NCBI GenBank assembly: GCA_028281925.1
Contig: JANQIX010000102.1
Span: 1-48,350, forward strand
DNA length: 48,350 nucleotides
Direction of reading: 5' to 3'
Source of the DNA: Alphaproteobacteria bacterium
Lineage (GTDB): Bacteria > Pseudomonadota > Alphaproteobacteria > DSM-16000 > Inquilinaceae
The stretch's first letter is position 1; each line of letters begins with the position of its first letter. The position numbers and the translations under genes are program-made. The notes under the pieces were generated by a model, which was given only the letters and a program-made list of their open reading frames with translations, had not been told where the DNA came from and did not search any database. Below, one piece after another: positions 8,620 to 17,765 of this stretch.

Positions 8620-9213
8620 TCAGGTCCCAGGCGGGGTGAAGAACCCGACCGGGTTGCCCCGCGGCCTGAAATAGGTGGCCTGATAGATCGACTTCCCGAT
8701 CGACCATTCCGGCATGAACAGCGCATCAAAATTGTAGAACACCTCGGCCACGACCAGGACGTTTGCCCCGCTCACTGTCATTCCGCTGGGCAACGTCGGC
8801 AGCTGCCCTTCGGCGCCGACACGACTGCTCGCAGACAGCGTTCCGCCGCCTGTGTACTGCTTGACAACGCGCAGATTGCCCCCGTCGTCCTGGATGACGG
8901 AAACAAGGATCACGCCGTCGGACGACAGGCTGAACGGCGCCATGACATGCCCGCTGGCGTCGAAGATGCTGGGCATGTCGCTGTTCGTCAGCGGGCTCTC
9001 CCGGGCCACGAGATCGGCGATAGTCGTGCTGGTGCGCTGGACCTTCTGATGCACCAGGACATAGCGCCCATAGTCGTACGAACCCAGGATCAGCAGCACC
9101 AGCACGGGTGTGACCAGCGCGAATTCCATGAACATCACGCCTTTGCGGTCGGTCGCGAAGCGCATCGGCAGACGAAGGAACCGCGCGGCTGTCCTCAGCA
9201 TGACTTCCCCCAT
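8620..9213 (-). CDS. TadE-like minor pseudopilin
   Basis: A 197-residue protein with a basic N-terminus, then the prepilin-like GVMFMEFALVTPVLVLLIL helix (about residues 25-45), the arrangement of TadE/TadF minor pseudopilins of Flp pili. The Glu five residues after the Gly is the conserved +5 type residue for prepilin peptidase processing. The rest is a periplasmic domain ending YQATYFRPRGNP. The stop of the preceding tadE-like gene lies 7 bases upstream, so they are probably co-translated. An alternative ATG at 9201 has a G-rich stretch just before it and is also possible. Confidence 0.85.
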   Translation of the reverse strand: MGEVMLRTAARFLRLPMRFATDRKGVMFMEFALVTPVLVLLILGSYDYGRYVLVHQKVQRTSTTIADLVARESPLTNSDMPSIFDASGHVMAPFSLSSDGVILVSVIQDDGGNLRVVKQYTGGGTLSASSRVGAEGQLPTLPSGMTVSGANVLVVAEVFYNFDALFMPEWSIGKSIYQATYFRPRGNPVGFFTPPGT

Positions 9214-9220
9214 CGTACGC

Positions 9221-9826
9221 TCAGGGCTCGTTGCGGACGGCAACGCTGGCCCGAAGATTGAAGACGCCTTTATTGGGAAGCAGGTTGCGCAACAGCGGGG
9301 TGATCATCTGCCACTCCGCATTGACCCGGTACACGACGATGTCGCTGCGGCCGCCGGCGCCGTCGACGCCCGGATCATCGTCCCACTGCCCGTTACTATT
9401 GGCATCTTCGTAGAATTCGCCAGCATCCCACTGCCCGTTGTCGTTGGCATCCTCGTAGTGCTCCGCCTCGGCGATCTCACCGAAGCTTGGATACCACTTC
9501 ACTTCGATATCGTCGGAACTGACGGTCGCCAGGCCGTGCAGGTGTTCGTTCACCAGATTGGAGATGTACTGCTCGCGGCTGACGCCGGGGACGGTCCGCA
9601 CCGTGATGCCGAAACGCGACGCGTCACGCACGCCGCCTTCGAGCAGCATGTTCACCAGCATCACCATGGAGATCTCCATGATGCCGGCCAGCATCAGGAT
9701 CAAGACCGGCGCCACCAGCGCGAATTCGATCATTCCCGCGCCTTCGCGGCGGCGCAACGGCAGCCTGACCCAACGGCGGGCGCGGCAGAGTAATCTCAAA
9801 TGATGCGATACAATTGTATTACACAT
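9221..9826 (-). CDS. TadE-like minor pseudopilin with duplicated calcium-loop-like motif
   Basis: A 201-residue protein with an N-terminal GAGMIEFALVAPVLILMLAG pseudopilin helix. In its periplasmic part an EF-hand-like loop occurs twice in tandem, EDANDNGQWDAGE and EDANSNGQWDDDPG (about residues 124-152), matching the DxNxNGxxD pattern that binds calcium in many surface proteins. It is the first gene of a two-gene tadE pair. The start is uncertain: the ATG at 9826 has no Shine-Dalgarno sequence and a perfect 12-bp palindrome lies inside its first codons; a start further downstream would still keep the pilin helix. Confidence 0.83.
   Translation of the reverse strand: MCNTIVSHHLRLLCRARRWVRLPLRRREGAGMIEFALVAPVLILMLAGIMEISMVMLVNMLLEGGVRDASRFGITVRTVPGVSREQYISNLVNEHLHGLATVSSDDIEVKWYPSFGEIAEAEHYEDANDNGQWDAGEFYEDANSNGQWDDDPGVDGAGGRSDIVVYRVNAEWQMITPLLRNLLPNKGVFNLRASVAVRNEP
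9808..9819. promoter_or_regulatory. Perfect 12-bp palindrome between divergent tadE and tadD genes
   Basis: ATACAATTGTAT, fully self-complementary, in an AT-rich stretch that separates leftward tadE from rightward tadD. It contains TACAAT, a possible -10 hexamer on the minus strand, and TTGTAT, a possible -35 on the plus strand (with TGATAG at 9838-9843 as its -10). Candidate operator or overlapping divergent promoters; no factor can be named. Confidence 0.4.
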
Positions 9827-9893
9827 GACTGATTTTGTGATAGTTAAGGTGTGACGGTGATTTGCCGGACCCTGGGCGGCTCCCTACGCAGAC

Positions 9894-10742
9894 ATGATGC
9901 GCATTAGAAGTACAAGATTGAGGCCGTGCCTCGCTGCTTTCCTGCTTGCGTCCGCGGTGGCCGGCTGCGCCACCGATGCAAATCAGGGATTCGGTGCGGC
10001 CGATCAGCTGGATCCGGATGCGGCCCGTTCGCCGACCGCGCTGATCGGGCTTGCGGAGTATTCCGAAGCGACCGGCGATCTCAGATCGGCGGCCACGCTC
10101 TATCGCCGGGCCCATGCGCTGGACCCCGGAGACCCCGAGCCACTGATCCGTCTGGTGACCCTGCTCGACCGCATTGGCCCACCCAACGAGGCGGTGGAAG
10201 CCTACCGATCGCTGATCGCCATCAATCCCGGGAATGCGGAGGCCCAGCGCGGTCTGGGCAATGCGCTGGTCGCGTCGGGACGACCGCAGGAAGCGGTCGA
10301 CGCCTACCGTTCGGCGCTGGCCCTGGGCGACGATGCCCGCGTCCGCAGCAATCTCGGCGTTGCCCTGGATATGTTGGGCCGGCATGCCGAAGCGCGGGAG
10401 CACTACAGTGCCGCGCTGGAGATCACGCCGGGCGATCTGGATGTGAAGAGCAATCTCGCCCTGTCGCTGGCTCTGGCGGGCAACTTTGAACTGGGCGTGG
10501 AGACGGCTCGGGCGACGGCCTTCGATTCTCGGTCTCAGCCCCGCCATCGCCTGAATCTCGCGCTGATCCTCGGGCTGTCCAACCGGATGACGGAAGCGGC
10601 AGAGGTCGCGGCCGCCGACCTTGATGATCAGGGCGTCGGACGCGCGATCGCCTTCTACGAAATGCTGCGGGCACTGCCCAGCAGTGCAGATCGGGCGGTC
10701 GCCATCGGCGGCGGCCTGCCGGCAGCCATCGGCGCGTCGTAG
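9894..10742 (+). CDS. tadD: TPR lipoprotein of the tad locus (TadD-like)
   Basis: A 282-residue outer-membrane lipoprotein thought to help assemble or localise the Flp-pilus secretin. The signal peptide ends in the lipobox AVAGC (Cys about residue 25). Then follow tetratricopeptide repeats: ALIGLAEYSEATGDLRSAA, LIRLVTLLDRIGPPNEAVEA, AQRGLGNALVASGRPQEAV, VRSNLGVALDMLGRHAEA and VKSNLALSLALAGNFELG, spaced about 34 residues apart. It is transcribed toward tadC (convergent, 50 bases apart) and divergently from the tadE pair. Identification as TadD rests on the TPR lipoprotein architecture plus location. Confidence 0.85.
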   Translation: MMRIRSTRLRPCLAAFLLASAVAGCATDANQGFGAADQLDPDAARSPTALIGLAEYSEATGDLRSAATLYRRAHALDPGDPEPLIRLVTLLDRIGPPNEAVEAYRSLIAINPGNAEAQRGLGNALVASGRPQEAVDAYRSALALGDDARVRSNLGVALDMLGRHAEAREHYSAALEITPGDLDVKSNLALSLALAGNFELGVETARATAFDSRSQPRHRLNLALILGLSNRMTEAAEVAAADLDDQGVGRAIAFYEMLRALPSSADRAVAIGGGLPAAIGAS

Positions 10743-10792
10743 GCGCGGCTCCGGCGCGCGGCACGCTCCGGCATATGGAAGCGGCCGGGACA

Positions 10793-11752
10793 CTATTGTA
10801 ACCCTCTGAGGGCGTCCATCGTGCTGAGGACCGCCGGTCCGAGCAGGACGATGAACAGGGGCGGCAGCACGAAGACGATCAGCGGCACGGTGAGGATCGC
10901 CGGCAGCCGGGCCGCCTTCTCTTCGGCCTTCATCAGCCGCTCGGTGCGAAGCTCGCTGGCCAGTACGCGCAGCGAATGGGCCAGCGGCGTGCCGTAGCGT
11001 TCGGTCTGGCTCAAGGTGTTGACCATCGCCCGCAATCCCGGGAGATCGGCGCGTGCGCCCAGTCCCTCCAGGGCGACCCGCCGCTCCGGCAGGAAGCTGA
11101 GCTCAACCGATGTCAGGGCGAATTCGTCGGCGAGATCCGGGTACGAAATACCGATCTCGTTGGCGACCCTTTGGAACGTCGCGTCCAGACTCAGCCCCGC
11201 CTCGGCACAGATGACCATCAGATCGAGCGCATCTGGCAGCCCCCTGCGCAGCTTTTCGCGCCGCTTGTCGGCACGGTTCTTCAGGTACAGATCGGGGACG
11301 TAGACACCAATGATCACTGCAGCCAGCGCAAACGCCAGCTTCGCCGTCGACGGCCCGTCATAGACATCCGCCACATACAAGAGCAGCGCAGCGGCCAGCC
11401 CTGTGGCCAATGGCAGCGTCGCCTTGGTGAAGAGGTAGGCGACTTTGGCGTCGTTGGAGCGAATGCCGGCCTTGGCAAGTTTGCCGGAGACATTGTCGGC
11501 ATGCTTGCTGCGCATCAGCTGCAGGCGGTCGACCACGTTACGCATGAAACCGAGCGCGCGAACCAGCTTCTGACGCCCGCGCGCCTCGGTCTGCGCCCGC
11601 TTCAGGGCGCTCTGCCGCTCCATGATGCTCCGCGCCCGCACCACGCCTGGCGCCTTGGGCAGCAGCGCGGACCAGATCAGAGCCACCGTGGCAACGGCCG
11701 TCACCGTCGCCATCAGCACGATTATCTGTTCGGTTGGAAGGCCGAGATCCAT
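10793..11752 (-). CDS. tadC: Flp pilus inner-membrane platform protein TadC
   Basis: A 319-residue polytopic membrane protein with a T2SSF/GspF domain that, with TadB, forms the inner-membrane platform for Flp pilus extrusion. Seen: an N-terminal membrane helix, a basic cytoplasmic segment, two mid-protein helices, the GspF-type cytosolic domain (GLPDALDLMVICAEAGLSLD; LRAMVNTLSQTERYGTPLA) and a C-terminal hydrophobic pair. The start at 11752 lies 7 bases after the tadB stop codon, which indicates coupling. It is the last gene of the leftward cpa/tad operon. Confidence 0.94.
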   Translation of the reverse strand: MDLGLPTEQIIVLMATVTAVATVALIWSALLPKAPGVVRARSIMERQSALKRAQTEARGRQKLVRALGFMRNVVDRLQLMRSKHADNVSGKLAKAGIRSNDAKVAYLFTKATLPLATGLAAALLLYVADVYDGPSTAKLAFALAAVIIGVYVPDLYLKNRADKRREKLRRGLPDALDLMVICAEAGLSLDATFQRVANEIGISYPDLADEFALTSVELSFLPERRVALEGLGARADLPGLRAMVNTLSQTERYGTPLAHSLRVLASELRTERLMKAEEKAARLPAILTVPLIVFVLPPLFIVLLGPAVLSTMDALRGLQ

Positions 11753-11759
11753 GACGCGC

Positions 11760-12755
11760 TCATATGTCGAAGTTGACCATCTTGGCCATGGCGGCAATCC
11801 CGCAGCCCAGCCAGAAGATGCCGACGGCCAGCATGATGTTCCCGCGCGGGTCGGTCAGCAGCGCCTGCTCGTACTCAGGCGACATGGCGTAGATGATGGC
11901 GAACATGATGAATGGCAGCGCACCGATGATCATGGCGCTTGCCTTGGCTTCGGATGAAAGGGCCTTGACCTTCAGCTTCATCTGCCGCCGCTTGCGCAGG
12001 ATGTCGGCCAGGTTCTCAAGGGTTTCGGCCAAATTGCCGCCGGTTTCCCGCTGCACTGACAGGGCGACGACGAAGAAGCTGAACTCCGGCAGGTCGATTC
12101 GTTCCGCCGCTTCCCACATTGCATCTTCCAACGTCTTGCCGACCGACAGCATGTCGGAAATCGTGCGGAAGTCGTTGCGGATGGGGTCTGCCAGTTCCTG
12201 GGCGACAACCCCAAGGGAATCGGTCACCGGAAGACCGGATTTGAGCCCTCTAACGATCAGATCGATCGCCTCGGGGAACTGGCCGAGGAACTTCCCCTTG
12301 CGCCGCTTCATCAGATACCCGACGAAGAAGTGTGGCAGTCCAAGCCCTATGGCGACGCCGCCGATCGCCGCCGCGGCGAGATTGCCGATCCCCTGCAAGA
12401 CCAGAAAGCCCGCGATCACGCCGACCACGAGATTGGCGAGAAAGTACTGTCCGACGCTGACCTTCATGCCTGTCCGTTCCAGGCGCGCCCTCAGCTGTCC
12501 CGGACGTGGCATGATCCGGCTGGCTAGGTTGTCGATGCCGGTGAAGCGGCCCTTTTCGGCCTCTCGCCGGACACTGGTTCGGACCGCTGTCTCTTCGACC
12601 ACCGACCCCCGCGCACGCGCGGTGACACCGGCCATCCGGCGATGCACCCGCTGACGGCCGGTCGTGAGGCCCAAGAAGGCGATGCCGATCAGCGCAAAGA
12701 CGCCAGCGGCCCCCACGGAGATCAGCATCGTCTCCAGGGTTACTTCGGCGAACAT
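11760..12755 (-). CDS. tadB: Flp pilus inner-membrane platform protein TadB
   Basis: A 331-residue T2SSF/GspF-family membrane protein that partners TadC. Visible: an N-terminal membrane helix, a basic loop, two helices in the middle, and the cytosolic signature FPEAIDLIVRGLKSGLPVTD followed by LSVQRETGGNLAETLENLA, then two C-terminal helices. Its ATG overlaps the cpaF stop codon as TAATG, so translation is coupled to the ATPase gene. Confidence 0.95.
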   Translation of the reverse strand: MFAEVTLETMLISVGAAGVFALIGIAFLGLTTGRQRVHRRMAGVTARARGSVVEETAVRTSVRREAEKGRFTGIDNLASRIMPRPGQLRARLERTGMKVSVGQYFLANLVVGVIAGFLVLQGIGNLAAAAIGGVAIGLGLPHFFVGYLMKRRKGKFLGQFPEAIDLIVRGLKSGLPVTDSLGVVAQELADPIRNDFRTISDMLSVGKTLEDAMWEAAERIDLPEFSFFVVALSVQRETGGNLAETLENLADILRKRRQMKLKVKALSSEAKASAMIIGALPFIMFAIIYAMSPEYEQALLTDPRGNIMLAVGIFWLGCGIAAMAKMVNFDI

Positions 12756-14467
12756 TACATCAGCCCCATCAAGGTCTGGCCGAGGCCGAAATACTCGGCC
12801 CGCGGCATGAAATGCGGGCGCACGCCGGACGGCCGGAACGCACCGCGAAGCCGGCCGCGATCGTCCTCGCCTTGGAACTCGAACGTGAAGAGGTCCTGCG
12901 TGATGACGACATCACCTTCCATGCCGCACACCTCGCTGATCGTGTTGATGCGCCGCATGCCGTCGCGCATGCGGCTGATCTGAATGATCAGATGGATGGC
13001 ACTGGCGATCTGCGTGCGCACGGCCTTGGCGGGAAGGTTGACGGAGGCCATGCCGACCATGTTCTCAAGCCGGATCAGGGCGTCGCGCGGACGGTTGGCG
13101 TGGACGGTACACATCGAGCCGTCATGGCCCGTGTTCATCGCCTGCAGCATGTCGACCGCCTCGCCGCCTCGAACCTCGCCGACGATGATCCGGTCAGGCC
13201 GCATACGCAGCGCGTTCTTCACCAGATGGCGGATGTTGATCTCACCCTTGCCTTCCAGGCTGGCAGGCCGGGTCTCCAGCCTGACCACATGGGGCTGCTG
13301 AAGCTGCAACTCGGCCGCATCTTCAATGGTGACGACCCGCTCGCCGTGATCAATCAACTGCGACAGCGCGTTCAACAGCGTCGTCTTACCGGAGCCCGTA
13401 CCACCGGAGATCAGTACGTTAAGCCGGCAGCGTGCCGCGATCTTCAGGAACTGACACATCGCTGACGACAAGTTCCCCTGCTCCGCCATCTTGTCGAGCG
13501 TGATGCGGCGGCGGGAGAATTTGCGGATGGAGATCGACGGGCCGTCGATCGCCAGGGGCGGAACGATGATGTTGACGCGGCTGCCGTCGAGAAGGCGCGC
13601 GTCGCAGATCGGGCTCGATTCGTCGATGCGCCTGCCGATCCGAGTGACGATCCGCGTGGCGATGTTCATGACGTGGCCGTCATCCTGGAAGACCACGTCC
13701 GTCAGCTGCAGCTTGCCGCTGCGCTCCACATAGACCTGGTCGTGGCCGTTGACCATGATGTCGGTTACTGAGTCATCGGCCAGCAGCGGCTCCAGGGGGC
13801 CGAGACCGATCATATCGTCGACCAGCGACGAGACGAGCTTGGCGAATTCCGTGCTGTTGAGCTGCAGGCGCAGCTCTTTACAGATGTCGGAGACGACATC
13901 GCGCAATTCGGAATGGAGTGTCTGCGGATCCAGAGACGAGGCCAGGCCGACATCGATGCGCTCAAGCACCAGCGGTTTGACCTGCCGCTTCGCCTCTTCC
14001 AGCGACGTCTCCAATCCCCCCCAACGGGCGGCAGGCTGGGGTGCCGACTCCTGCACGGCCAGCGGGTCGATCAGGCGATGATGTTCCGGAACCGTATCGG
14101 CCACCGGCTCCGGCGCCGCGCGGGATTGCTCCAGTGATTGCTGGGCCCGGCCGGCGACGAGATCGCCGATCAGCACCGACACCAGCCGCCGCTGCTGCAA
14201 CAGGTCCAGCACTTGGCCGGTACTGTCCAGGGAATCGATGACCACATCGGTCACGAGACGGGCCACTTCACTGCGCGACATCCTGCGCGCTTTCGCGGTC
14301 GGTATTGCCTTGGCCACTTCCGGCAGCAGCTGTTCGCGGCACGATTCGACCGGGTCGAGCAGGTCGAACCCGAGCCCGTCGGTCGGTCCACCGTCGAAAT
14401 TGAGCGACTCCGCCGATCCGTTGGTGCGCGGCGCGTCCAATGTGGCCGATAGAGGTGGAACGGTCAT
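12755..14467 (-). CDS. cpaF: Flp pilus assembly ATPase CpaF/TadA
   Basis: A 570-residue secretion ATPase that powers Flp pilus assembly at the inner membrane. After a variable N-terminal region of about 170 residues come the all-alpha and PAS-like domains and the core ATPase: Walker A SGGTGSGKTTLLNAL, the Asp box, Walker B MRPDRIIVGEVRGGEA and the His box GHDGSMCTVHANRPRDAL. It is longer than the usual 450-500 residues because of the N-terminal extension. The ATG at 14467 overlaps the cpaE stop (ATGA), which fixes the start; the frame is open upstream of it but inside cpaE. Confidence 0.96.
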   Translation of the reverse strand: MTVPPLSATLDAPRTNGSAESLNFDGGPTDGLGFDLLDPVESCREQLLPEVAKAIPTAKARRMSRSEVARLVTDVVIDSLDSTGQVLDLLQQRRLVSVLIGDLVAGRAQQSLEQSRAAPEPVADTVPEHHRLIDPLAVQESAPQPAARWGGLETSLEEAKRQVKPLVLERIDVGLASSLDPQTLHSELRDVVSDICKELRLQLNSTEFAKLVSSLVDDMIGLGPLEPLLADDSVTDIMVNGHDQVYVERSGKLQLTDVVFQDDGHVMNIATRIVTRIGRRIDESSPICDARLLDGSRVNIIVPPLAIDGPSISIRKFSRRRITLDKMAEQGNLSSAMCQFLKIAARCRLNVLISGGTGSGKTTLLNALSQLIDHGERVVTIEDAAELQLQQPHVVRLETRPASLEGKGEINIRHLVKNALRMRPDRIIVGEVRGGEAVDMLQAMNTGHDGSMCTVHANRPRDALIRLENMVGMASVNLPAKAVRTQIASAIHLIIQISRMRDGMRRINTISEVCGMEGDVVITQDLFTFEFQGEDDRGRLRGAFRPSGVRPHFMPRAEYFGLGQTLMGLM

Positions 14468-15690
14468 TGCTTCAGCTTTCCGAGAAGCCCAAGCCAACCA
14501 CGCTGCTTGGGTCCGTCGACCTCTGCGACCTGCGCCAACGTGGTCGTCAGGGCGCGAACCGCCGCGCCGGATGCCTTGTGCTTCAGCCCCGCGGTCAGCG
14601 GCTTCCCGTCGAGCGCGGCCTTGGCCGCCTGCGGAACCTCGTGGATCTGGAAGTCGATCTTCGCCTCCAGGCTCTTCTCGAACTCCGCAACATTGAGTTC
14701 GCCGCCCCTTGCGTGTCCCATGCGATTGGCAACGATCTTGAAGTTGGGATGCCCGACGGATCGTTCGAGCGCCTTGCGAATGCGCATGGCATCGCGCAGC
14801 CCCGCGATGGACAGATCGGTCACAAGCGCGATGCCATCGGCCGCCGACAACAGGTCGATGTTGTTGGCAATGCGATGGCGAGGCAGGTCGATCACAACGG
14901 TATCGACCACCTGACGAAGCTCTTCCAGCAACCGCCCAAGGGCCTCGGTATCGATATGGACGGCTTCGTCGATCGGTTCCTCGCCGCCGAGGATGTAGAG
15001 GTTGTCGCCGCAATTCACCAAGGCGCTAGCCACCAGCAGGCTGTCGATGCGCTCCGGATCCTCAAGTGCATTGCGAAGACCGTTGCCCGGATCGACATCG
15101 AAGCTGAGGGCCGCAGTGCCGAAGTGCAGGTCCAGATCGACCAGCGCGGCATGGCGGCCGAATTCGTGCGCCAGCAGCCACGCGATGCCGGCGGCAAGGC
15201 TGCTCGCACCAGCACCGCCGCGGGCCCCGATGACGACGACGATCCTGCCCGACCGCTTCTCTTCGTCCGCCATCTCGGTGTGGCTGATCGACAGAATGGT
15301 GCGCCGCAGTTCCTGGCCCGTGATCGGTTTGACCAGATAGTCGGTTGCGCCCGCGCTGATCAGCGAGCGGTAGAGACCGACGTCGTTGTCGGGTCCCAGT
15401 GCGATGATCGTGGTGGCGTCGCCGCAGGTCGCCTTCAGCCCAGCCATATCGCTGGCAGGCGAAGCCGTGTCGGTGACATCGACGATCAGAAGCGACGGCG
15501 GAGAGGCAAGCTGAATCGTAGTGGCCGCGTCGGCGATGCCCCCTTCGCGCACTTCGACACCCCGCCGTGCGCCCGGAACCACACGGCATATTGCGTCAAG
15601 GGTGTCGCTGTCGGGAACGAAGGCCAACACTGCAGGCTGGGATTTGTCAGCCTTAGCGCCGGAGCTGCCGCTTTTCAGAGCCATGTTCAT
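14464..15690 (-). CDS. cpaE: Pilus localisation ATPase CpaE/TadZ
   Basis: A 408-residue protein joining a receiver-like domain (about residues 20-130; possible acceptor Asp in LLIVDVTD and the conserved Lys in DYLVKPI) to a ParA/MinD-type ATPase with a deviant Walker A (GARGGAGASSLAAGIAWLL). CpaE/TadZ proteins place the Flp machinery at the cell pole. The ATPase shows DLDLHFGTAALSFD and later VIDLPRHRIAN, as in MinD relatives. The start codon overlaps the cpaD stop (TGATG). An in-frame ATG two codons later is an equal alternative. Confidence 0.94.
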   Translation of the reverse strand: MNMALKSGSSGAKADKSQPAVLAFVPDSDTLDAICRVVPGARRGVEVREGGIADAATTIQLASPPSLLIVDVTDTASPASDMAGLKATCGDATTIIALGPDNDVGLYRSLISAGATDYLVKPITGQELRRTILSISHTEMADEEKRSGRIVVVIGARGGAGASSLAAGIAWLLAHEFGRHAALVDLDLHFGTAALSFDVDPGNGLRNALEDPERIDSLLVASALVNCGDNLYILGGEEPIDEAVHIDTEALGRLLEELRQVVDTVVIDLPRHRIANNIDLLSAADGIALVTDLSIAGLRDAMRIRKALERSVGHPNFKIVANRMGHARGGELNVAEFEKSLEAKIDFQIHEVPQAAKAALDGKPLTAGLKHKASGAAVRALTTTLAQVAEVDGPKQRGWLGLLGKLKQ

Positions 15691-16349
15691 CAGTTGCTAC
15701 TCGTCGCCGCGCCGATTGGCGGCTTGATCGCGTCGCCTCGATAGCGGTCGACCGCGCCGACTCCGGTGGAGCCTTCGGCCGGACCGGTTTCGCGGCCCTG
15801 GATGAGATCTTCCGGATTGGACACCATGCGGGCGAGGTTGGTCGCCGTCGCACATCCCATCGGCGGCATCAGTGCATTGGGGGAGAAGCCCTGGATGGCC
15901 GCCGGACGGCAGGCCGTCGGAAGGTAGACCTCGCGCCTGAGAGCCACGGTCACCGTCTCGCCGCCCGTCAGGATCTCCTGGCTGGCGGCCACGATCACGC
16001 CTCGCGAGCCGAGATCCTCGGCCACGATCTGCATGCGCGCGTTCGCCAGCGGTCCCGCCGCCATGAGGGTCACCGTGTCACCCGCTTCGGGCCGGACACC
16101 GTTGACGAAGTCGCCGAGACGGTTTTGCTCGATCGGCGTGTAGGCGACCGTACTCGGCGCAAACCGCACGGCATGGGTGTAGACCGTGTCTTCCACCTGA
16201 TAGGCCGTGGCGGTCGGGATCGAATACGTCACCGGCGTGTTCAAGCAGCCGGCGACGCCCAGGCAGAGGCATCCTGCCGCCAATGCGGCTGCCCTGTGAC
16301 GGAGGGGCCGGGGCGCTACAGCGCCGGCCACTTCGATATTTCTGCGCAT
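15690..16349 (-). CDS. cpaD: Pilus biogenesis lipoprotein CpaD
   Basis: A 219-residue lipoprotein of the Flp secretin complex. The signal peptide ends with lipobox GVAGC; the mature part carries CpaD-type features, including the C-terminal NLARMVSNPEDLIQGR region preceded by GCATA. The start at 16349 has AGGAG eight bases upstream (16358 as GTG is too close to that site). The gene is 11 bases after cpaC and overlaps cpaE, so it is within the operon. Confidence 0.92.
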   Translation of the reverse strand: MRRNIEVAGAVAPRPLRHRAAALAAGCLCLGVAGCLNTPVTYSIPTATAYQVEDTVYTHAVRFAPSTVAYTPIEQNRLGDFVNGVRPEAGDTVTLMAAGPLANARMQIVAEDLGSRGVIVAASQEILTGGETVTVALRREVYLPTACRPAAIQGFSPNALMPPMGCATATNLARMVSNPEDLIQGRETGPAEGSTGVGAVDRYRGDAIKPPIGAATSSN

Positions 16350-16360
16350 GACCGGCACTC

Positions 16361-17743
16361 CTATTTCAGAATGAACCCGCCGCCGCCAACGTCGCCGACC
16401 GTGCCGGCGACGCGGCTGGCAACGCCGCCAGAGGGGGCCGCCGGCGCAAGGTTCGGCGTGTCGACCAGGTCGTAGGGGGGGTCGGTCGGCGCGATGATCC
16501 GCTGGTTCTGCACCGGCTCCACCAGATACGGCGTGACGATGATCACCAGCTCGGTCTCACGGTTCTGGAACTGCTCCGACCGGAACAACGGACCCAGGAT
16601 CGGCAGATCCTGCAGGAACGGCAAACCGTCGGTGTTGCGCGTCGCATCGTTCTGGAACAGCCCGGCGACGGCGAAGCTCTCGCCGCTACCAAGCTCAACC
16701 GAGGTCTCGGCCCGGCGCGTCTCAAGTGCAGGAATGCTGAACCCGCTGACCGAAACCGCACCTGCGTCCGACAGGGAGCTGACCTCCGGCCTCACGCGCA
16801 TGCTGATGCGACCGTTGGCGAGAACCGTCGGGGTGAAGGCAAGCGACACGCCGAACTCACGGAACGAGATGCTGATGTCGCCGTCACCGTCGACCACGGG
16901 AACCGGGAATTCGCCGCCGGCCAGGAAACTGGCGGTCTCTCCAGACATCGTCGTCAGGTTGGGCTCCGCCAGGATGGCCACCATGCCGGCGCTTTCCAGC
17001 GCGTCAATCAGCACGTTGACGCTGGCGTCATCGGTCTGGAAGGCGCCGAACCCGCTGCCGAATGCCGTTGCACTGCGGACCACCTCTTGGCCGACACCGG
17101 TGAAGAAATCTCGCCCTGATGCAAGGCCAAAGACATAGTTGCCGCGCGTGATGATGGCTTCCCAGTTGAGCCCCAGCTCCTGCGCAGCGCTGCGACTGAC
17201 TTCGGCGATCCTCACCTGCAGGTTGACCTGCGTCGGACCGTCGATGGAGGTCTGATTGATCACCTGTGCGGCGTCGGGCACGTAGGCTTCCGCCACCCGA
17301 ACCGCGTTCGCGGCCACGGCGGCGTTGTCCGCCATGCCGGTCAGCAACACGCTGGAGCCTGCCGCCTCGGCCAGAATGCCGCTGCCTGGCGCGACGCGCG
17401 CAATCGACCGGTTCACTTCGGCCACCGAGAGTCGCGACACCAGCAGGATGTTACCCACGACGTCATTGGCGTCGTTGACCGCCAGAATGTTGGTCTGCCC
17501 CGGCGCACTGGCGAAGACGTAGATCAGCGTCGGCGACATCACCTCGACATCGGCGATCGACGGATCGGCGACGAACACCGAAGCGGCCGGTGCGTCCAGT
17601 TCGACCAGTTCGCCGGTACTGACATCCAGAGAGAGCGGAACAGCATCCCCTGAAATGAATCGAACGGCCGACACCTGCGGAGCGGCCAGTCCGATCAGGG
17701 CAACCAGACTTATCGTAATCAGCCAATCGCGATACCGTCTCAT
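16361..17743 (-). CDS. cpaC: Flp pilus secretin CpaC/RcpA
   Basis: A 460-residue outer-membrane secretin through which the Flp pilus exits. Order: signal peptide (about residues 1-26), N-terminal pilus-formation domain (SLDVSTGELVELDAPA ... VEVMSPTLIYVFA), a BON-like segment (VLLTGMADNAAVAANAVRVA), then the type II/III secretin domain with ILAEPNLTTMSGETASFLAG and the closing LPILGPLFRS and TELVIIVTPYLVEP. Length is typical. AAAGGT precedes the ATG. It lies 22 bases downstream of cpaB. Confidence 0.96.
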   Translation of the reverse strand: MRRYRDWLITISLVALIGLAAPQVSAVRFISGDAVPLSLDVSTGELVELDAPAASVFVADPSIADVEVMSPTLIYVFASAPGQTNILAVNDANDVVGNILLVSRLSVAEVNRSIARVAPGSGILAEAAGSSVLLTGMADNAAVAANAVRVAEAYVPDAAQVINQTSIDGPTQVNLQVRIAEVSRSAAQELGLNWEAIITRGNYVFGLASGRDFFTGVGQEVVRSATAFGSGFGAFQTDDASVNVLIDALESAGMVAILAEPNLTTMSGETASFLAGGEFPVPVVDGDGDISISFREFGVSLAFTPTVLANGRISMRVRPEVSSLSDAGAVSVSGFSIPALETRRAETSVELGSGESFAVAGLFQNDATRNTDGLPFLQDLPILGPLFRSEQFQNRETELVIIVTPYLVEPVQNQRIIAPTDPPYDLVDTPNLAPAAPSGGVASRVAGTVGDVGGGGFILK

Positions 17744-17765
17744 GGTGTTCTACCTTTCGTCCGGC

